Shown here in pieces: positions 38,014 through 48,202 of a stretch of DNA of 64,000 bases (position 1 is its first letter; every line of letters begins with the position of its first letter). The stretch comes from Aulostomus chinensis. Lineage: Eukaryota; Chordata; Actinopteri; Syngnathiformes; Aulostomidae. The notes under the pieces are model-generated. The model made no database searches and had not been told where the DNA came from. It saw nothing but the letters and a program-made list of their open reading frames with translations. Where the stretch lies: assembly GCA_037954235.1 (NCBI GenBank), contig JBBMOA010000010.1, positions 17,074,029 to 17,138,028 of the forward strand, in the 5' to 3' direction. Position numbers and translations under genes: made by a program.

Positions 38014-41000
38014 GTATATGTATATATATATGTATATATATATATATATGTATGTATATATGTATATATATGTATATATACATATATATGTGTATATATA
38101 TGTGTATATATACATATATACACACATATATACATATATATGTATGTGTATGTATATATATGTGTGTGTATATAGTATGTGTATGTATATATATATGTGT
38201 GTGTGTATATAGTATGTGTATGTATATATATATGTGTGTGTATATAGTCCTTATAAAAGACCCTCATAAACCATAAATTTAGCTGATACCTCTTTGGTGT
38301 AATTTTTGAAATATGGAGACTTAATATCATTTATACTTGTTTGCACTGTAATCAAGCTTCTCCATCAGATCGACACAAACGTGGAGATGTTTCTCTCACC
38401 TTTAACCATAACCCAAAGCAGTCGTCCTCCATATTTAAACAGCTGAGAGGCCTTAGTCAGCAGAGTTTCCTCCATCCTGCATTATGCCACAGAGCCTGAA
38501 AAGAGAAGGTGATGAGGAAACAAAGCAGACAGTTGTTAAGAGTGGAGAATTGGAGGTGATATTGGAATTGCATTATTCAGGCTAGTAGCGGGCTGGGGGA
38601 CCAGGGGAATACCATGCCTGAGTGAACTGGTAGAGAAGTGCAGGCTTGGAGCTCATTGGCTTGCCAGAGTGCTGCTGTGAATTTTTATGGTTCTTGGGAA
38701 TGAGTGCACAGCCGGTTAGTTCATTACACTGAATGCTCCCGATGTGTCCTTATTATTGCCGCCCTCAGATGGATTTAATTTGTAAAAGCATGTGTACATT
38801 TCATTAAATCTTAATTTCAAATGTCCCCTATTGGGACGATAAACCTAACAAAACTTAACCTGGCTTGATTTTCATCTCAAAATCGACAAGCTACTTTTGT
38901 AATTGCACTTTTACTGGAAGAGGACAATAGAGTACAGGAGGATTTGCATGTTAGCTTAGTCAGATTCCGTGACTGGGTTTAAGAATTGACACCCAGCTGT
39001 TAATGTCTGGCCTTTTAGTTTTAGTGCTTCTTACTGACAATCAATGTGAAGCGGATCAGTTGTACAAGAATCCACTCACAAGGACTCATGCATCAACATC
39101 TCCCCAAAATATCAACTTAACTTAAAGATTGTCATGATTGTCCTGTCCTCTAACATCTTGAAAAAACTTGTAATTGTACATGTAAAATGGACTCAATTTT
39201 ATATAGCGCTTTTCTACCTTAGCGGTACTCAAAGCACTTTACAGTGTCATCTCATTCACTCAAACACAAACACACTCACACACTGATGGTGGAGGCTGCC
39301 ATGCAAGGCACCAACCTACTCATCAGCAGCAATTATGGGTCCAGTATCTTGCACCATGACCATCACCAGGGTCAAGGATCGAACCAGCGATCCTTTGGTT
39401 GCTAGACGGCCACTCTACCCCTGAGCTATGCCGCCCATAAGCATGTTGATTGTGTTGATTTCTTTGACTGACTGTTTGTAGCTCAGTTTTCATCTAATCT
39501 AAAATGTAGATATGAAATTAAAGATCAGTTTCATTCCCATTTGACAGTCTCCCTGGACTCTGTGGTTCAACCCTAAAATATAAATGTACAGGAGGACTGT
39601 AACAAAATATTTTTTCCCATTTATCATTTATGACTGCACACTGTCTAGGTGGTCAAAATCAATGTGTGCTACTGGGCAGAGAGAGAACCTGGATCATACA
39701 ACGTGAAGAGACGTTTCCCCTGCTTCATAGTGACAGAGGGAGAGGAGTCCAAAGAACATATCTATGGCCTACCTTCAGATGATTACCCAGGCCTGATGAA
39801 GGTACATCACACTACTGGATTCTGTCTATCTCCCTCACATACTCCCAGCAGTTCCACATAACATAGTCTTAATGATCAGTTATTATATCAAATATTGTCG
39901 TATAGTTGATGGTTTGGCTTCATTATTCAATATAGAGCCAGTGCATTTAATAAATTAAGGTTCATGCACACACTGAAGCATTGTCTGATTGACTGTAACA
40001 TTGTTCTACTAGAAGCAATGTTTAACAGCACTTTCAAACATAAGCATTAGTTTTACTCAAAGCCCATCATCTTTGACTACGGTTGTCATTAATCAACATA
40101 ATTATTCTCAAATTTGAAATTTGACATTGATAAAACTTACTCAAGGTGAATTGAATCCAATCTTAGAGTTTGTCGCTGTCATCTCGATTGTTTGGACTCT
40201 ATCACATTCTTTACTTTAACTCACACCAACTTATGTTGGCTAACATCACAATTCTAGCATCAAGCACTATAAAACATAATTTTGTATTTTTTCCCCCCTT
40301 TTTTCACCTCTTGATTTACTTCTAATACACTATTTTCTATCAATTAACCGTAGCTCAATGTTGGACGATGACTTCAATTTATTATGATAATGTTTTTTTT
40401 TATCGTAACTAATAACTAGTTTCCTTTAGTCAGTATGATTCAGTGTCAATACTGAGTTCATTTTTTTATCATTGAAGTATGAAGTATTCTTTTAAGTAAC
40501 TATTTTCTTTCAATTAGCATAGATTAATATCAGTATTGAAGTAAATCTGACTATTAACAATATTTTTTCCACTAATTTCTGGTACATGGAAAAAAGGTGC
40601 CTTTTGATGAAACATGACTAAATTTGAGTGTCAGTACTTTGCTGCTGGGAGGAAAGAAATTTTGAACAAAAATGCAGATATTTTCTGTCTGAATGTTTGA
40701 AACAGATATTGTTTGTAATTTATAAACTGAGGAGAGGAGGAATGATAATAACTGCCACAGAGACAGCCTCCCACTTTAGAGCAAAAACACATTGAGTAAA
40801 GACGACTGTGAAATGTGATTTGTCACATCATCTTCATTCGTTGAGCTGGGCTCGGTGTCATTTGATGGCACGTCTCTATTTTTGGCGCTGTGGTGGGCCA
40901 GCAGGAGCTCACATCTTAATAGCAGACCACATGCATAGTAGTGTTTGTGGGGGGAACAGATGGCGATGCCACATAGCATTATTCATTCTGCTGTTCCATC

Positions 41001-44000
41001 ACCGAAGCTACTGTTTGTTTGATCAATTACAGTAGTTTGATAGAACAAAGAAGAGAAAAAGTACTTTAATTGATGACATGCTATTATTAGTCCATCTCTA
41101 AAATGCCTGTGTTTTGAACCTAGTATGAAGGGACTACACATTTCATCTTACAGTCAAAAAAAATGTAAAGCCACATTAATTGAATCTTAAATCCAGAAAA
41201 TAATTGTGTTATATTTCTATTCATTCACATCATCTAGAGCAGATAATCCTGCAGAAAACATAACAGCTAACACTATAACTAGCATAACAGCTGTTCTTCT
41301 AATCCCCCAGCCCCCTTGCTGTGCCTCTAGTCTCTGAGGGACACTGGATGTGTCAGAGCTGGCTGACAGGAGCAGCACATAAAAGCACCTTTGAAAGTTT
41401 GGAGTGTGTTTATGGCAGTCTCTCCTATTTCCCTTTTTGTCATTTGCCTTTCAAGCTGCCACTTGGAGACAAACACAATGGCTGATAGACGTGTAATTTC
41501 CTGCCTCACACTTCCCTGTACATGTAGCTTTACCAGCTTCACGTCTAAGTCTGATTTCCGAATTTAAGCTCATAAACATATTCCCATAAACTAGGCAAAG
41601 AGCCATCAATACCATCTTTTTTCACTAACATAGAATATGCAATTTCATAACTGTATATAATTACAACAATAATATTGTTTTTGTCATCGAAGGACTTAAT
41701 ATATATTCTAAATAACTAAAATTATGTTAGTATTAGCTAAATTCATAATAAATTGTAACAAACATAAAATAGATGTTTGTGGATTTCCATGATTATACTG
41801 ATTTATTGGTCATGAATGCTGATAATAACAGTGTATATGTATAGAAAAACCTTACACAATGACACCACAATATATTTACAGTATACTTCACATTATACTG
41901 TACATTGGCCTTATACTGCTTGTAGGTATTCAACATCCAGCTCAGGCAGACATGTATCAATAACAATACTGTTGCAAATGTGTGGGTTTAGATATGCTAT
42001 CACATGGGCAGTGAGACAGACCCAGACCAGAGAGACAAGCAGACAGACAGGTCGGATATTGACATCCTGAAGCGCTTCATTACCCGCTGCTTCCCTGGCC
42101 TGATCCCCGAACCTGCCGTGGTGGAAAGCTGCATGTACACGGTCAGTATCGACAACCCAAGACTGGAAGTCCCCGTGGTTTATGAAAGTATCTGATGATT
42201 TCTAGGGTTAGTCAGAATGTACTGCACCATGTTTGACCTGCCAGGCATGTCCTCATGCTGAAGACAACCATTTTAGGTAGCACCCACCTCACCTCACTTC
42301 GTTACGTTTAATGTGGTGCTTAAATCAACTTTCTTCTTCAACTTTTTTCAGCCTTGAAGAAATACTACAGGCATTTCTTTAAAGCACCCAGGACATCACT
42401 ATTAACTATAGTTGAGCTTTTTCTAACAATTACCTTTTTCATATAAAATGTTGAGTTAAAGTTTCTGGTATGAATTTACAGCTGCCCTCCAATAGTACTT
42501 ATAGGAGGTAGGGTCTGTTTTGTGTGTGTGCGCATACATGTGCATGCATGGGGATGATGGGGCTTGTGCAGCTGCTCTGCCCTGCAGCAACTCAGTAAGC
42601 CACTTTTACCAAGATGACATAGTGAAGCTACAGGGAAAAAAATCATCCCTGTGACCTTGTTCAGTGCCCCAAAATCCTGACAGTCATGCTCATTTCTCTC
42701 TTAACAGCAAATGTTTTTTCATATTAGTTGTGAATCCTAAAAAAATGATACACGTCCTGCCTCTGTCTGAGGTCATGTTACCATGTGATAGATAATTGTA
42801 TTTTGTTAGAGATATTTGTACACACACTTTCCACAAAGACCTGACCAACTAAGTTCAAATTGGAGGGAGCTGTGTCTCCTTGTGATCGTCAATCGGCAAT
42901 TGCTCGGCTCACTGCTCATATCTCCTTGTTACCAGGAAGAGGAAGCAAGAGTAAATGTGCCCAAATGTGTTTTTTTGTGAGATCACAAACAAAGTCTATC
43001 ACGCCTAACCTATTTTTCAAACCAGACAGTTTGCATTTGGGGTTTTTATCTGTCAGCCTACTCAGAATTCATGTTTTATTGTTGTTTTCACAGTTAACAC
43101 CAGATCGCCATTTTGTGCTGGATTGCCACCCTGCCTACAACAATATTGTGATTGGAGCAGGATTCTCAGGTAGAAACACACAACAAATAATTTTTAGTTT
43201 AAGTGAATGAAATCTTGGGGGGCACGGCGGTGCAGTTGTTAGCACTGTTGCCTCACAGCAAGAAGGTTCCTGGTTCGAGCCCTGGCTCGGGCACGGGATC
43301 TTTCTGTGTGGAGTCTGCATGTTCTCCCTGTGCCTGCGTGGGTTCTCTCCAGGTGCTCAGGCTTCCTCCCACAGTCCACAGACATGGAAGAGGAGACTAG
43401 GCTAATTGGATACTCTAAATTGACCGTAGGCATGGCAGTGAGTGTGAATGGTTTTCTGTCTATATGTGTTGGCGCGGCGACCCATTCAGGGTGTACCCTG
43501 CCTCTTGCCCGAAGGCTATTGGGATAGGCTCCAGCCCCATGACATTTAACAGAATAAGCGGTAGAAAATGGATGGATGGATGGATGAAATCTATTAAAGG
43601 GATCGTTAATGACAAGCCATGTGTCTCAGATGAGTTATCCAACTGCACTCTTGTCTATATTTTGGGCGAGTAGACATGCTATACTTGTCTGTCAGCATCA
43701 GAGTGACAAGAAGTAGAGGCTGTAGCCTAGTAACCAGCAGCCTTTCAGCTGAGACAATTCATTTCGAACATTTATGAGGGCACTGAGTGCATGGTTTTAT
43801 CACAGAGGCTGACGGACAGAGGGAAGAACACAGTAGCACCAGGTTTAGTTGTACTTAACAACATAATAAGTTGTGTGGCTAAAGACATTGGTTTGTCATG
43901 TACAAACAGACAAATCATGACTGACCATACACTCCGCCTGCAGCAGTATGTCAGACCGATTGGTTTAGTTGTGCTCTCCCCTCGTGCAAATACATTCATG

Positions 44001-47000
44001 GGAGGGTTGAGTGTGCATGTACTGTATGAAACACTTTGGTGTACACGTCTTTTTAATGGTGTAATGTCTCTTCCTTCAAAAGCATGTGCAGACTACACTT
44101 TGATGCACCAACGGGAGAAATTTCTACTTTAGCATCAGTTAATCAATTTGTACCCAATAAGCAATTCATTTTTTTATCCTTAACAATTTGCCTTTGCATA
44201 GACTACAGTGCAACTTGGACCCTTATTGACTTAACTAGATAAAGAGTGCAATCTCTACAAACTGGCCATGATGCAGGTCGTACTGTGCTCTGCAGCATAT
44301 GTACAGCTTCCTCTAAGTGCCTCCAGCCCATTGCAAGAAAAATCACAAAATGGTGCTGGATTATCATATGTGTTAATTTGTATATTTGTGTATCATTTTT
44401 GCAGAATCAGGTGTTCCTGTTCTCCTACCCTCTGTGCTCATATTTATCCATCTGACTTTTATCAAACTTTACACATTAAATATTAATTTCACCTAAGAAG
44501 CAAATGCTCCATGAAAAAATGTATATCAAATCTGTTTGTACATATGATTTAGACATGAAAACCATTGTTAATGTTGGAATGTCCCTTAAAATTGACTTGA
44601 TGCCAATACCATTTCTATACACTTATAAATAAGGCTACTGGGAATGAAGGGTTCCCTTTACCAAAAGCCAATGGGGCTGTAAGATTGGACATGACCTCAA
44701 TGTCACCACAACTAAGATTTATGACAAATGAAAGCTTAGAAATTGAAGAGTTTGATATTTAGTGACATATGTTATTCTATACAGAAAAGCACTGAAAAGT
44801 TACACTTAAATCAAAGAGTTAATTTCAGGTATTAACCCCAAAAAACGATTGACTATCAGACAAGGGAGCCAGGCAATCAACAAACAACATTCCAAAACAC
44901 AAACATTGACTTTGACAAGAGTAGATATTGCAGTTCTTGTTCTGAATGTAAAGATAGATATTGTGCGGCATGATAATTGATCCATTTAGTGTCGCAGTGG
45001 TTCTGCCAAAGGTGGCAATCTTCTGTTGGAGGTCAACAGTAGGTTTTAACTCTGCATTGAATCCAAGTTCACAGTTCTAGGCATGATGAAACAGCCTCAA
45101 TTCTAATTTTATCGAAGGTTGTGGCAACTGTAATCAGGCTGAACATCCTAGTAAGACCATAGAAAATGTAGAAATGTAATAATTTGAGCTATGCTAGCAT
45201 TTAGGTTTATGCAAATCTAGTGTTTGGGAGTGCTTGCATTTATATAGCAATTCATGTTTTGGATTGCTCATTAATCTGTATTTATTTGCAGCTAAGCATA
45301 CAAGAAAGATAATTTAACTGTGCTATCAAACAGGGATTTCTGCCTAATTTCCTCAAGTGTTAAAATAATATTTTCTTTATAGCTCCACTTCCAAAGTTAC
45401 GCTCTAGTGTTTTGGTGCCACAAAGTCAATTCAAAGCTTAAGAATGCAAATAATTTATCAGCAGAGTTTTAGAACCTCATGTACTCCCTCAGTGTTGCCC
45501 ACTGCAGAATGTCCACCGAGTTTAGCAGGCCAATGACACAGATCTTTAACTTTTAATGAGGTGTTCTTGTCCATTGTTAAAGGTGAAAGAATTTGCTCTT
45601 TGGGTCTACGCTCACGTTTTTCTTTAATTAACATGGCGCAGGCACCCAGAGGGCATCCTCTGCCCCACCTCTCCTCTTGCAGTTACTTCAGTGTCTCCTG
45701 GCACCATTCTCTCTTTGGCTTCAACCATGTTCTTCACCTAATTATATCTGTCAGGAAGATCCAGTTCTGAATCACCTGCTTTCAGCTAAACTCAGAGTGC
45801 TTGCTAAGACAACTCAATACCCACCTTATAGATGGATGGAATTTTGCTGGCTGTAGGCCAAAATGTTATTTTAGTGATCTAAAATGTCTGTTTCCACCAA
45901 CAACACAAAAGGAAGGTTGGTACAGGATTCATCCACACACTTTGCAGGCAAAATTAAATTAATTTTGATGCTCAAAAACTGATTGGCCAGAAAATGTAAA
46001 ATAAAGTAGCCCTATGGTCAATAGAATAATATATCTATATCTAAAACTACTTTTGGCAATCTAGAGGTAGAGATTATGGTTTGTTTGCTTTGTAAGGCAG
46101 TAGAGTTCAACAGTAGGGTTCCAAAATGTTGATTTCCATGGAGGAGCTGATTATAGCCATAATCTTGTAACATGTGAGGTCGTTCACCACAAGCAAGGTT
46201 GTAAATGATGTTATCTGCTCCTGTAGAAGCTTTAAGTTTCACTACTACTAAATCTAATAGTACGCTACCCACAATGCTAAAGTGTATCAGCAATGTTCCT
46301 GATGGGGGGCTAGTACCACGGAGATGTTCACTAAACTCCTCAATGTCAGCAAGGTCCTGTGATCATTTCAGATTTAATTTACTGTCTTTATGGTGAGGCA
46401 TACAAGAGGGGACGAGGCTGATTGATACTCTAAATTGACCGTAGGTGTGATTGTGAATGTGAATGGTTGTCTGTCTCTATCTGTTGGCCCTGTGATGGAC
46501 TGGCGACCTGTGCAGGGTGAACCCTGCCTCTCGCCCGAAGCTGCTGGGATAGGCTCCAGCCCCCCCCCCCGTGACCCTTAACAGGAATAAGCGTAAGAAA
46601 ATGGATGGATGGATGGATGGATGGATGGATGGATGGATGGATGGATTAATGGATTAAAACAATGATAAGTTAGCTAGCAAAAGTTAAATGTAGTTATTTT
46701 AAACAAAGTTGGGTCAGAAATATCATTTCCAATAACATGTTCTGACCTGTTCATAAGTTCTTAAGATAAGTACAGTATGTACACCTGTGTATATTTCCCT
46801 TTAGCTCTGTTTTCCTTTTTGTACCGCTTTTTACGATCAAATATCTTATGATCTCATCTGCTTGTTGGTTTGGCTTGGTTTATGGTGCAAAACTCTTTAT
46901 GTAAAGAATTTGCTTGTTCAGTCAATAAAAGAATTGAATGGGTAATTTCCCTTTGAACCAGGCAGTCACTGTGAAGCTTTATGTATAATTATTTCATCAG

Positions 47001-48202
47001 GGATAAAATAAAATAAATCAGGTTCCCGGCTCTGATTAATTACAGCTTTGATGTGATGTGTACTTAAAGTTAGGAGAAACAGAATGTGCATGTAGCCTTG
47101 TCAGTGCTCATCATCATTCTATGTCCTTTATGTGCTCAACTGAAGCAGTATGGCAGAAGTTCACAAGGCTTATCCATAATAAAGACAAAATGTGTTCCCT
47201 TCCTCCCCCTCCATCACAACATCCATTTGTCATCAAAGCCCGACACAAGTGCTTTAAAGCAAGTACTGGGGGTTGCCATGGCTACAAAGTCACCCTGTGG
47301 GCCATCTATTGAGGCTTTCCATTCTCCTTCTTTGGCGAGATGAAAATACATGTGGCCAAACTGTCAGAGCCAAGCTTTTATGGCTTCAAAGCCAGGCAGA
47401 ATCCACAGGAGCTCAGAGACCTTTGTCAGATGGCAATCTGCTGCATTCCTCCAGCCCTGTTGACATTTAAAATTTGCCTCTCAGACCTTAGCAACAGAAA
47501 CTAAGAGTGCTGCATTTTGAAAGTATCCACTCTCTCCTCATTTCAAGGTTTGAGTATGAAAAAGCATCCCACTGAAAAAGTACAAATCTCCCTAAATTTG
47601 GTCCCTTGAGACTAAAGAAAATGATGCTAATTGACAGGTATCACAACGGCGCTGATTTTTGTTAATGTATTTACTCATGAGGGCCGAAGCCCCTGTGTCT
47701 GCTCCAGAGTTGATCCCCCTGTCTACCTGAAATACCTCGAGGTGGTCCGGGGGGCTTTATTGCAGCTGCCCCCTGCTGGAAGCTTGGTCACATGCCATTT
47801 TGTTGTACGCGGTACAATTAAACTGAAGATGCTCTTCATTGGTTCGCTTCACTGCATGGTGCAGCACATGGGACGATATTCATTTATCAGCGTCACCTGA
47901 TGACCGGTCATCTGTGATTTATATGGCTACAATATGTAACCATATAAATCACAGATGACAGGTCATAGCAACATTTTCGATACATTTTCATGAAAAAATA
48001 TACACCTGTGTCAAAGTATATTACTGTAATGGTTTTATTACAGCCTTAACTGTATTGAATCCTCTCCCCAGGTCATGGCTTCAAGTTTGGACCCATCATT
48101 GGCAAGCTTCTGTCTGAACTCAGCCTGGGAGAAGTGCCCTCCTATGACCTTGCACCTTTCCGTATTAGGCGCTTCCAGAAAAACACCAAATCATCTTTAT
48201 AG
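24724..48202 (+). CDS. PIPOX: Peroxisomal sarcosine oxidase / L-pipecolate oxidase (8 coding exons)
   Basis: The coding exons are 24724-24834, 26538-26686, 32247-32460, 37507-37689, 39649-39801, 41992-42141, 43094-43169 and 48072-48202. They join in frame to 388 codons plus stop, against 390 in mammals. The enzyme is an FAD-dependent amine oxidase of peroxisomes. It oxidises L-pipecolate (lysine breakdown) and sarcosine with O2, giving H2O2. The FAD-binding GAGVQG is at residues 13-18 and the dinucleotide-fold acid E36 follows. SSHGQTRIIRKAY (46-58) forms the active-site face. K270 aligns by motif with the oxygen-activating lysine of monomeric sarcosine oxidase, and C317 in ESCMYT with its covalent flavin cysteine. 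A second glycine-rich FAD segment is GAGFSGHGF. The C-terminus SSL is a weak variant of the SKL-type peroxisomal signal. ATG 24724 has A at -3. No stop or frameshift is seen. Confidence 0.97.
24835..26537 (+). other. PIPOX: PIPOX intron 1
   Basis: 1.7 kb, GT-AG. Only a short TTTTTTG-repeat plus (ATGA)n patch near 25527-25570 and a GTATCATGATAC-containing patch near 26129-26200 stand out; the latter may be a worn DNA-transposon fragment. Confidence 0.85.
26538..26686 (+). CDS. PIPOX: PIPOX coding exon 2
   Basis: The exon follows acceptor CTTTTAG and ends at donor GTGAGC in phase 2. It encodes FVLPHTRGSSHGQTRIIRKA and onward to GVKLY, the conserved flavin/substrate face. Confidence 0.96.
27805..28410. 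mobile_element. Palindromic foldback element with 14-bp target duplication
   Basis: Arms 27851-28056 and 28192-28397 are exact reverse complements as far as I can align by eye (206 bp each), separated by about 135 bp. The element body (27819-28396) lies between two copies of TACATGGTGCATGT (27805-27818 and 28397-28410). The left side carries 32 extra bp (CTGTGTAGGTTCTCATTC onward) not mirrored on the right. A second, perfect 31-bp palindrome (CTTTGGGGAAGCTTT, one base, then its complement) sits at 28161-28191, abutting the right arm. The arm motif GAAGCCTCTCGGATGAGAGG is familiar from dispersed fish repeats, perhaps Penelope-related, but I cannot confirm the family. Confidence 0.85.
31581..31598 (+). 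repeat. G18 homopolymer
   Basis: Uninterrupted run of 18 G in PIPOX intron 2, on the transcribed gene's sense strand. It could form a G-quadruplex. Confidence 0.9.
32247..32460 (+). CDS. PIPOX: PIPOX coding exon 3
   Basis: The exon follows acceptor CTCCCAG and ends at donor GTGGGC in phase 0. It encodes QTGLLVMGPENSQSYHLFKN through the block ending VLYADRVLKTVQ, part of the substrate domain. Confidence 0.96.
33565..33911 (+). mobile_element. V-SINE/DANA-like SINE with internal telomere-like repeats
   Basis: The head GGTGGCATGGTGGTGCAGTG, B box GGTTCGAGCCC, core and (ATGG)n tail identify the family; GAATT flanks both sides. The segment that normally reads CTCCGGCTTCCTCCCACAG is replaced by a stretch with three CTAACC units at 33663-33680. 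Confidence 0.85.
34915..35410 (-). pseudogene. LINE RT fragment, antisense
   Basis: On the minus strand, around 35100-35000, broken frames read SVLFTLYISDFQNNLESW and then TFSDDSAVLGCV, which contains an RT catalytic F-x-DD box (FSDD). Flanking sequence to about 35410 is consistent with the same element but more decayed. The fragment lies antisense in PIPOX intron 3. Confidence 0.6.
36962..37297 (+). mobile_element. V-SINE/DANA-like SINE, 5'-truncated
   Basis: The copy begins within the tRNA head (GCCTCACAGCAAGAAGG), so the A box is missing, and it retains B box GGTTCGAGTCC, core and a worn tail. AGTTTTCATTGT (36950-36961) and AGTTTTCACTGT (37298-37309) form a 12-bp target duplication with one mismatch, so truncation happened during insertion. 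Confidence 0.88.
37507..37689 (+). CDS. PIPOX: PIPOX coding exon 4
   Basis: The exon follows acceptor TTTACCAG and ends at donor GTACTC in phase 0. It encodes 61 residues from YEFQKLGGIIRDKEKV to LQLPLE, including the conserved AKSLVITAGPWANQLL FAD-contact segment. Confidence 0.96.
37921..38250. repeat. (TG)n(TA)n compound microsatellite with minisatellite-like end
   Basis: About 75 bp of TG repeats pass into about 250 bp of TATA/TATG/TACA mixtures. The 3' end reiterates a unit of roughly 40-46 bp containing GTGTATATAGTATGTG. Open frames of Cys-Val or His-Thr repeats here are artefacts. Confidence 0.95.
39182..39436 (-). mobile_element. tRNA-derived SINE, second family, inverse orientation
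   Basis: On the minus strand it starts GGGCGGCATAGCTCAGGGGT, an A-box-like tRNA head, followed by B box GGTTCGATCC (39376-39385 inverse). The 3' end is AGCGCTATATAAAATTGAG. It differs from the V-SINE-like family and has close relatives at 49583-49837 and 51032-51223. Confidence 0.82.
39649..39801 (+). CDS. PIPOX: PIPOX coding exon 5
   Basis: The exon follows acceptor TGTCTAG and ends at donor GTACAT in phase 0. It encodes VVKINVCYWAEREPG to YPGLMK. The final K270 is the expected oxygen-activating lysine. Confidence 0.96.
39802..41991 (+). other. PIPOX: PIPOX intron 5
   Basis: 2.2 kb, AT-rich. I recognise no repeat, RNA or coding feature in it. Confidence 0.85.
41992..42141 (+). CDS. PIPOX: PIPOX coding exon 6
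   Basis: The exon follows acceptor GGGTTTAG and ends at donor GTCAGT in phase 0. It encodes ICYHMGSETDPDQRD to PEPAVVESCMYT. C317 in the last six residues is the predicted covalent flavin site. Confidence 0.96.
42142..43093 (+). other. PIPOX: PIPOX intron 6
   Basis: 0.95 kb with a short GTGTGTG patch near 42520. Nothing else recognised. Confidence 0.85.
43094..43169 (+). CDS. PIPOX: PIPOX coding exon 7
   Basis: The exon follows acceptor TTTTCACAG and ends at donor GTAGAA in phase 1. It encodes LTPDRHFVLDCHPAYNNIVI and GAGFS, leading into the second glycine-rich FAD segment completed by exon 8. Confidence 0.96.
43216..43583 (+). mobile_element. V-SINE/DANA-like SINE, full length, close to exon 7 donor
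   Basis: The head GGGGGGCACGGCGGTGCAG, B box GGTTCGAGCCC, core and (ATGG)n tail are all present. ATGAAATCT flanks it at 43207-43215 and 43584-43592 as target duplication. It has the same orientation as PIPOX. Confidence 0.9.
46398..46646 (+). mobile_element. V-SINE/DANA-like SINE, 5'-truncated
   Basis: The copy begins in the core (CATACAAGAGGGGACGAGG) and lacks the whole tRNA head. It keeps the 3' core with a C-run and an ATGG tail of about ten units. Confidence 0.88.
47900..47966. repeat. 67-nt near-perfect hairpin in PIPOX intron 7
   Basis: Arms 47900-47926 and 47940-47966 pair at 26 of 27 positions (one G-A mismatch) around a 13-nt loop, CTACAATATGTAA. Pairing does not extend beyond the arms. 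It may be a worn miniature inverted element or a structured intron RNA; no family is recognised. Confidence 0.8.
48072..48202 (+). CDS. PIPOX: PIPOX coding exon 8 and stop codon
   Basis: The exon follows acceptor CTCCCCAG. It encodes GHGFKFGPIIGKLLSEL to SYDLAPFRIRRFQKNTKSSL and stop TAG at 48200-48202. The conserved SYDLAPFRI block fits the family C-terminus. Confidence 0.96.

Larger units (their letters stand above)
37690..39648 (+). other. PIPOX: PIPOX intron 4
   Basis: 2.0 kb with a large TG/TA microsatellite (37921-38250) and one inverse tRNA-derived SINE (39182-39436). Confidence 0.85.
43170..48071 (+). other. PIPOX: PIPOX intron 7
   Basis: 4.9 kb with a SINE 46 bp after the donor (43216-43583), a SINE fragment (46398-46646) and a hairpin (47900-47966). 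Otherwise featureless. Confidence 0.85.

Noticed and set aside
37797..38330. Long open frames of Cys-Val, His-Thr or Tyr-Ile repeats on both strands
   Set aside because: They are translations of the TG/TA microsatellite and have no coding features.
46600..46646. Regular ATGG repeats resembling a short array
   Set aside because: They are the simple-repeat tail of a SINE; no spacers, so not a CRISPR array.
47900..47966. microRNA precursor
   Set aside because: The stem is almost fully paired without the bulges usual for animal precursors, and no known microRNA seed was recognised; kept only as a hairpin.
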